Assembly (NCBI GenBank): GCA_937875805.1
Contig: CALFHG010000339.1
Location: forward strand, 1 to 6,620
Direction of reading: 5' to 3'
DNA: 6,620 nucleotides
Source of the DNA: an uncultured Nitrosopumilaceae archaeon
GTDB taxonomy: Archaea > Thermoproteota > Nitrososphaeria > Nitrososphaerales > Nitrosopumilaceae
A program made the position numbers and the translations under genes. The notes under the pieces are model-generated. The model did not search any database and was not told the DNA's origin. It saw only the letters and a program-made list of their open reading frames with translations. How positions within the stretch are numbered: the first letter of the stretch is position 1; every line of letters starts with the position of its first letter. Below, piece after piece: positions 4,989 through 6,620 of this stretch.

Positions 4989-6117
4989 AGATTAACAGTG
5001 GATCTGGTCTGTAAAATTCACCGTGTTCATCTGCAAGTTTGTTTAGTTCATCTACAATTTTTTTAATTCCAATCTCTTTTGCTGTTTCAAATAATGGTTT
5101 TTTGAGACCTAATCCTAATTGGGCAGCTTTTTCAATTTCTTCAATGTCACTTGCACCATTTGTAATTAACCATGCTGCATTGTTTATGATATTTGCAACA
5201 ATTTGGATGGGATCACATTTTTCTGCTAGTTCTTCTGAAAGTGCAACCCGCTCATATTTGTCATCAGAATATTTGTAATACCCTTCACCTGATTTTTGTC
5301 CAAGTTTTTTATCATCAAACATTTTCTCGACAAGTGGATGTGGATTGATTACTTTTTTGTCACGTAAATGCATTTCAACAGTTGCTTTGTGAATAACATC
5401 CATTCCAGTAAAATCTGCTAATTCAAATATTCCCATTGGAAATCCAAGTTTGAATTTAACTGCTGAATCAATTTCTTCAAGTGTGGCCCCTGTTCTGTCT
5501 TTAACAAAACATGCTTCGTGAACCATGGGGATGAATAATCTATTGATTATGAATCCTGGGACATCTTTTCTACATAACACAGCTACTTTGTTCACTGATT
5601 TTACATATTCTTGAGTTAAATCGGTAATCTCTTGGGATGTTTTTTCACCTGGAATTATTTCTACTAGTTTCATTAATTGTGGAGGGTTGAAAAAATGAAT
5701 TCCTATGAATTTTTCAGGACGTGATGTTGTATTTGCAATTTCTGTAATTGGTAATGTACTGGTATTTGATGCAAAGACTACTTCTGGTCCTGCAACTTTA
5801 TCTAATTCTGCATACACTGATTTTTTTAACTCCATTATTTCCGGAACTACTTCAATAACTAATTCTGCATTTTTTACTGCATCTGCTAAATCCACAATTG
5901 GGGTAATTCTTGCAAAAATTGCATCCCCTTCTTCTCTACTAATTTTTTCTTTTGAAACTAGTTTATCTAAACTCCATTTTATTTTCCCCATGGCTTTATC
6001 TAAAAATTCTTGTTTGATATCTCGTAATACTACATTGTACCCTGCAGTTGCTGAAACTTGAGCAATTCCATGTCCCATGACTCCAGAACCTAAAACTGTG
6101 ATATTTTTTACTGTCAC
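4978..6117 (-). CDS. 3-hydroxyacyl-CoA dehydrogenase, probably (S)-3-hydroxybutyryl-CoA dehydrogenase
   Basis: The enzyme oxidises (S)-3-hydroxybutyryl-CoA to acetoacetyl-CoA with NAD+. In ammonia-oxidising archaea this step belongs to the 3-hydroxypropionate/4-hydroxybutyrate CO2-fixation cycle. The NAD-binding motif GSGVMGHGIA is at 10-19, Asp33 ends the second strand, and SNTS is at 117-120. The catalytic His141 (HFFNPP) pairs with Glu153 twelve residues on, as in the human enzyme. PGFIINR (187-193) opens the C-terminal dimerisation domain, which ends near KSGEGYYKY. Residues 295-379 form a further helical domain resembling a second 3HCDH C-terminal repeat, explaining a length of 379 against about 280 for bacterial Hbd. 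There is no crotonase domain, unlike the fused Metallosphaera enzyme. The start codon is GTG: an in-frame TAA lies two codons upstream and the next ATG, Met14, would destroy the NAD motif. Family identity is firm; pathway role is inference from lineage. Confidence 0.94.
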   Translation of the reverse strand: MTVKNITVLGSGVMGHGIAQVSATAGYNVVLRDIKQEFLDKAMGKIKWSLDKLVSKEKISREEGDAIFARITPIVDLADAVKNAELVIEVVPEIMELKKSVYAELDKVAGPEVVFASNTSTLPITEIANTTSRPEKFIGIHFFNPPQLMKLVEIIPGEKTSQEITDLTQEYVKSVNKVAVLCRKDVPGFIINRLFIPMVHEACFVKDRTGATLEEIDSAVKFKLGFPMGIFELADFTGMDVIHKATVEMHLRDKKVINPHPLVEKMFDDKKLGQKSGEGYYKYSDDKYERVALSEELAEKCDPIQIVANIINNAAWLITNGASDIEEIEKAAQLGLGLKKPLFETAKEIGIKKIVDELNKLADEHGEFYRPDPLLISMQ

Positions 6118-6140
6118 AATTTACCAAATGCCAAGTATCC

Positions 6141-6148
6141 TTTATAAT
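6141..6148. promoter_or_regulatory. Shared bidirectional TATA box
   Basis: The sequence TTTATAAT contains the palindrome TTATAA at 6142-6147. Its centre, 6144.5, is exactly midway between the first bases of the two divergent start codons: GTG at 6117 and ATG at 6172, about 27 bases to each side. I see no better-placed box for either gene, so one TBP site may serve both leaderless transcripts. The minus-strand flank (GAAATACA before TTATAA) is richer in purines than the plus-strand flank (AGTATCC), which may favour the dehydrogenase direction. Confidence 0.55.
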
Positions 6149-6171
6149 GTATTTCAAAACTTTATCATCTA

Positions 6172-6339
6172 ATGGGCTTGTTTAATCGTAAAAAAGAAGA
6201 TGAGAATAAAACCAAATGTGATGTTTGTGGAACCGATTTACATGATCCTGAACGATTAAAAAAACACATGAAAAAAGCTCATGGAAACGTCCCTGCTAAG
6301 AAATTAGATCCTAGTGGTGGGGATGGCGGAACTTGGTAA
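6172..6339 (+). CDS. Small single C2H2 zinc-finger protein
   Basis: A complete 55-codon frame runs from ATG to TAA. It starts MGLFNRKKEDENKTK, then has one C2H2 finger, Cys16-x2-Cys19-x12-His32-x4-His37 (CDVCGTDLHDPERLKKH followed by MKKAH), and ends in a flexible tail of about 18 residues rich in Gly and Pro with a final Trp. The usual aromatic core residue is Leu23. The N-terminus matches the MGLF-basic start of the other two zinc proteins here. The stop codon is followed directly by the ATG of the next gene (TAAATG), so the two are surely one transcript and probably coupled in translation. It shares a palindromic TATA box with the divergent dehydrogenase. Function is unknown; DNA, RNA or protein binding are all possible. 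Confidence 0.82.
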   Translation: MGLFNRKKEDENKTKCDVCGTDLHDPERLKKHMKKAHGNVPAKKLDPSGGDGGTW

Positions 6340-6618
6340 ATGGAATTAAACTCCAGTCAAAAAACTAGTCTTGTATTTGTTGGTGCTTTTGTCATTGTAG
6401 GGATCGTGTTATCTACTATGGTTTTCCCGTTTTGGAATTTAATTCGTGAAGATGTATTTGAAGAAGTCACTATACTGACAAATAATGATGGTGTTTGTTA
6501 TGTGGAGACTGTTGATATGATTCCAAAAATCATTGAGAATTGCACATTAAAATCTGGCGATGTTACTACTATTAAATTTGGAGAAGGTCTTGCATGGGCA
6601 ACTATAGTTGGACCCTAA
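6340..6618 (+). CDS. Single-helix membrane-anchored protein, function unknown
   Basis: This 92-residue protein has a short polar N-terminus with Lys8, one hydrophobic helix at about residues 10-31, and a C-terminal domain of about 60 residues that by the positive-inside rule would face outside. The outer domain is acidic at first (REDVFEEV) and then beta-rich, with two cysteines, Cys53 and Cys68, that could form a disulfide or hold a metal. It ends GEGLAWATIVGP and the TAA stop lies two bases before the window edge, so the gene is complete. No signal peptidase site is evident, so it is probably an anchored protein rather than a secreted one. Its ATG immediately follows the stop of the C2H2 gene. 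I do not recognise a characterised family; the layout resembles small lineage-specific surface proteins of ammonia-oxidising archaea. Confidence 0.75.
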   Translation: MELNSSQKTSLVFVGAFVIVGIVLSTMVFPFWNLIREDVFEEVTILTNNDGVCYVETVDMIPKIIENCTLKSGDVTTIKFGEGLAWATIVGP

Positions 6619-6620
6619 TA

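Noticed and set aside
5058..5064. Run of seven T downstream of the LOG-like gene on the plus strand
   Set aside because: It lies about 70 bases past the stop and encodes lysines of the dehydrogenase on the other strand. It could be a terminator but is not supported enough to list.
5705..6061. Plus-strand frame of 118 codons, and 5039-5278, inside the dehydrogenase gene
   Set aside because: Both are antisense to a conserved gene. The Ser/Ile/Phe-rich translation is typical of shadow frames.
1..6620. CRISPR array, insertion sequence, tRNA or rRNA
   Set aside because: No spaced direct repeats, transposase, terminal inverted repeats or cloverleaf-like gene were seen. The coding density is that of ordinary chromosomal DNA.

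Overview
The window looks like chromosomal DNA of an ammonia-oxidising archaeon (Nitrososphaerota/Thaumarchaeota, Nitrosopumilus-like). The DNA is A+T rich. It encodes archaeal-type EF-1alpha with the G1 box GHIDNGKST, archaeal S10 and RNA polymerase subunit Rpo12, the archaeal class V fructose-1,6-bisphosphate aldolase/phosphatase, and a 3-hydroxyacyl-CoA dehydrogenase of the kind used in the 3-hydroxypropionate/4-hydroxybutyrate carbon-fixation cycle. Genus assignment is inference from gene content and sequence feel.

Layout. On the left, two minus-strand genes encode a two-helix membrane protein of unknown function (9-419) and the gluconeogenic FBP aldolase/phosphatase (485-1618). A divergent gap of 130 bases leads to a plus-strand information-processing cluster: EF-1alpha (1749-3047), ribosomal protein S10 (3056-3364) and Rpo12/RpoP (3394-3603). 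This cluster abuts, stop codon to stop codon, a minus-strand pair of small zinc-finger proteins: a three-module four-cysteine protein (3804-4214), followed after two bases by a two-finger C2H2 protein (3604-3801, GTG start). Upstream of that pair is a 40-residue ribbon-helix-helix-like protein (4281-4403). It is divergent from a LOG/DprA-like Rossmann protein (4479-4988), which converges on and overlaps the 3-hydroxyacyl-CoA dehydrogenase (4978-6117, GTG start). On the right, divergent from the dehydrogenase, a 55-residue single C2H2 finger protein (6172-6339) is followed with no gap by a one-helix membrane-anchored protein (6340-6618). No stretch longer than about 130 bases lacks a gene, and I saw no tRNA, rRNA, mobile element or CRISPR array.

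How it works together. The genes cover core metabolism of an autotroph (carbon-fixation cycle dehydrogenase, committed gluconeogenic step), translation and transcription, and several small lineage-specific regulators or adaptors. Almost every transcription unit has a TATA-like box 25-30 bases upstream of its start codon, implying mainly leaderless mRNAs. The two most striking structures are promoters. A single palindromic TTATAA lies exactly midway between the start codons of the dehydrogenase and a zinc-finger gene. A mirror-image pair of boxes forms a perfect 9-base inverted repeat between the RHH gene and the LOG-like gene. Also notable are three zinc-binding small proteins sharing an MGLF-plus-basic N-terminus, and an Rpo12 with a C-x-C where relatives have C-x-x-C. 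I do not see a wholly new defence or mobile system here.
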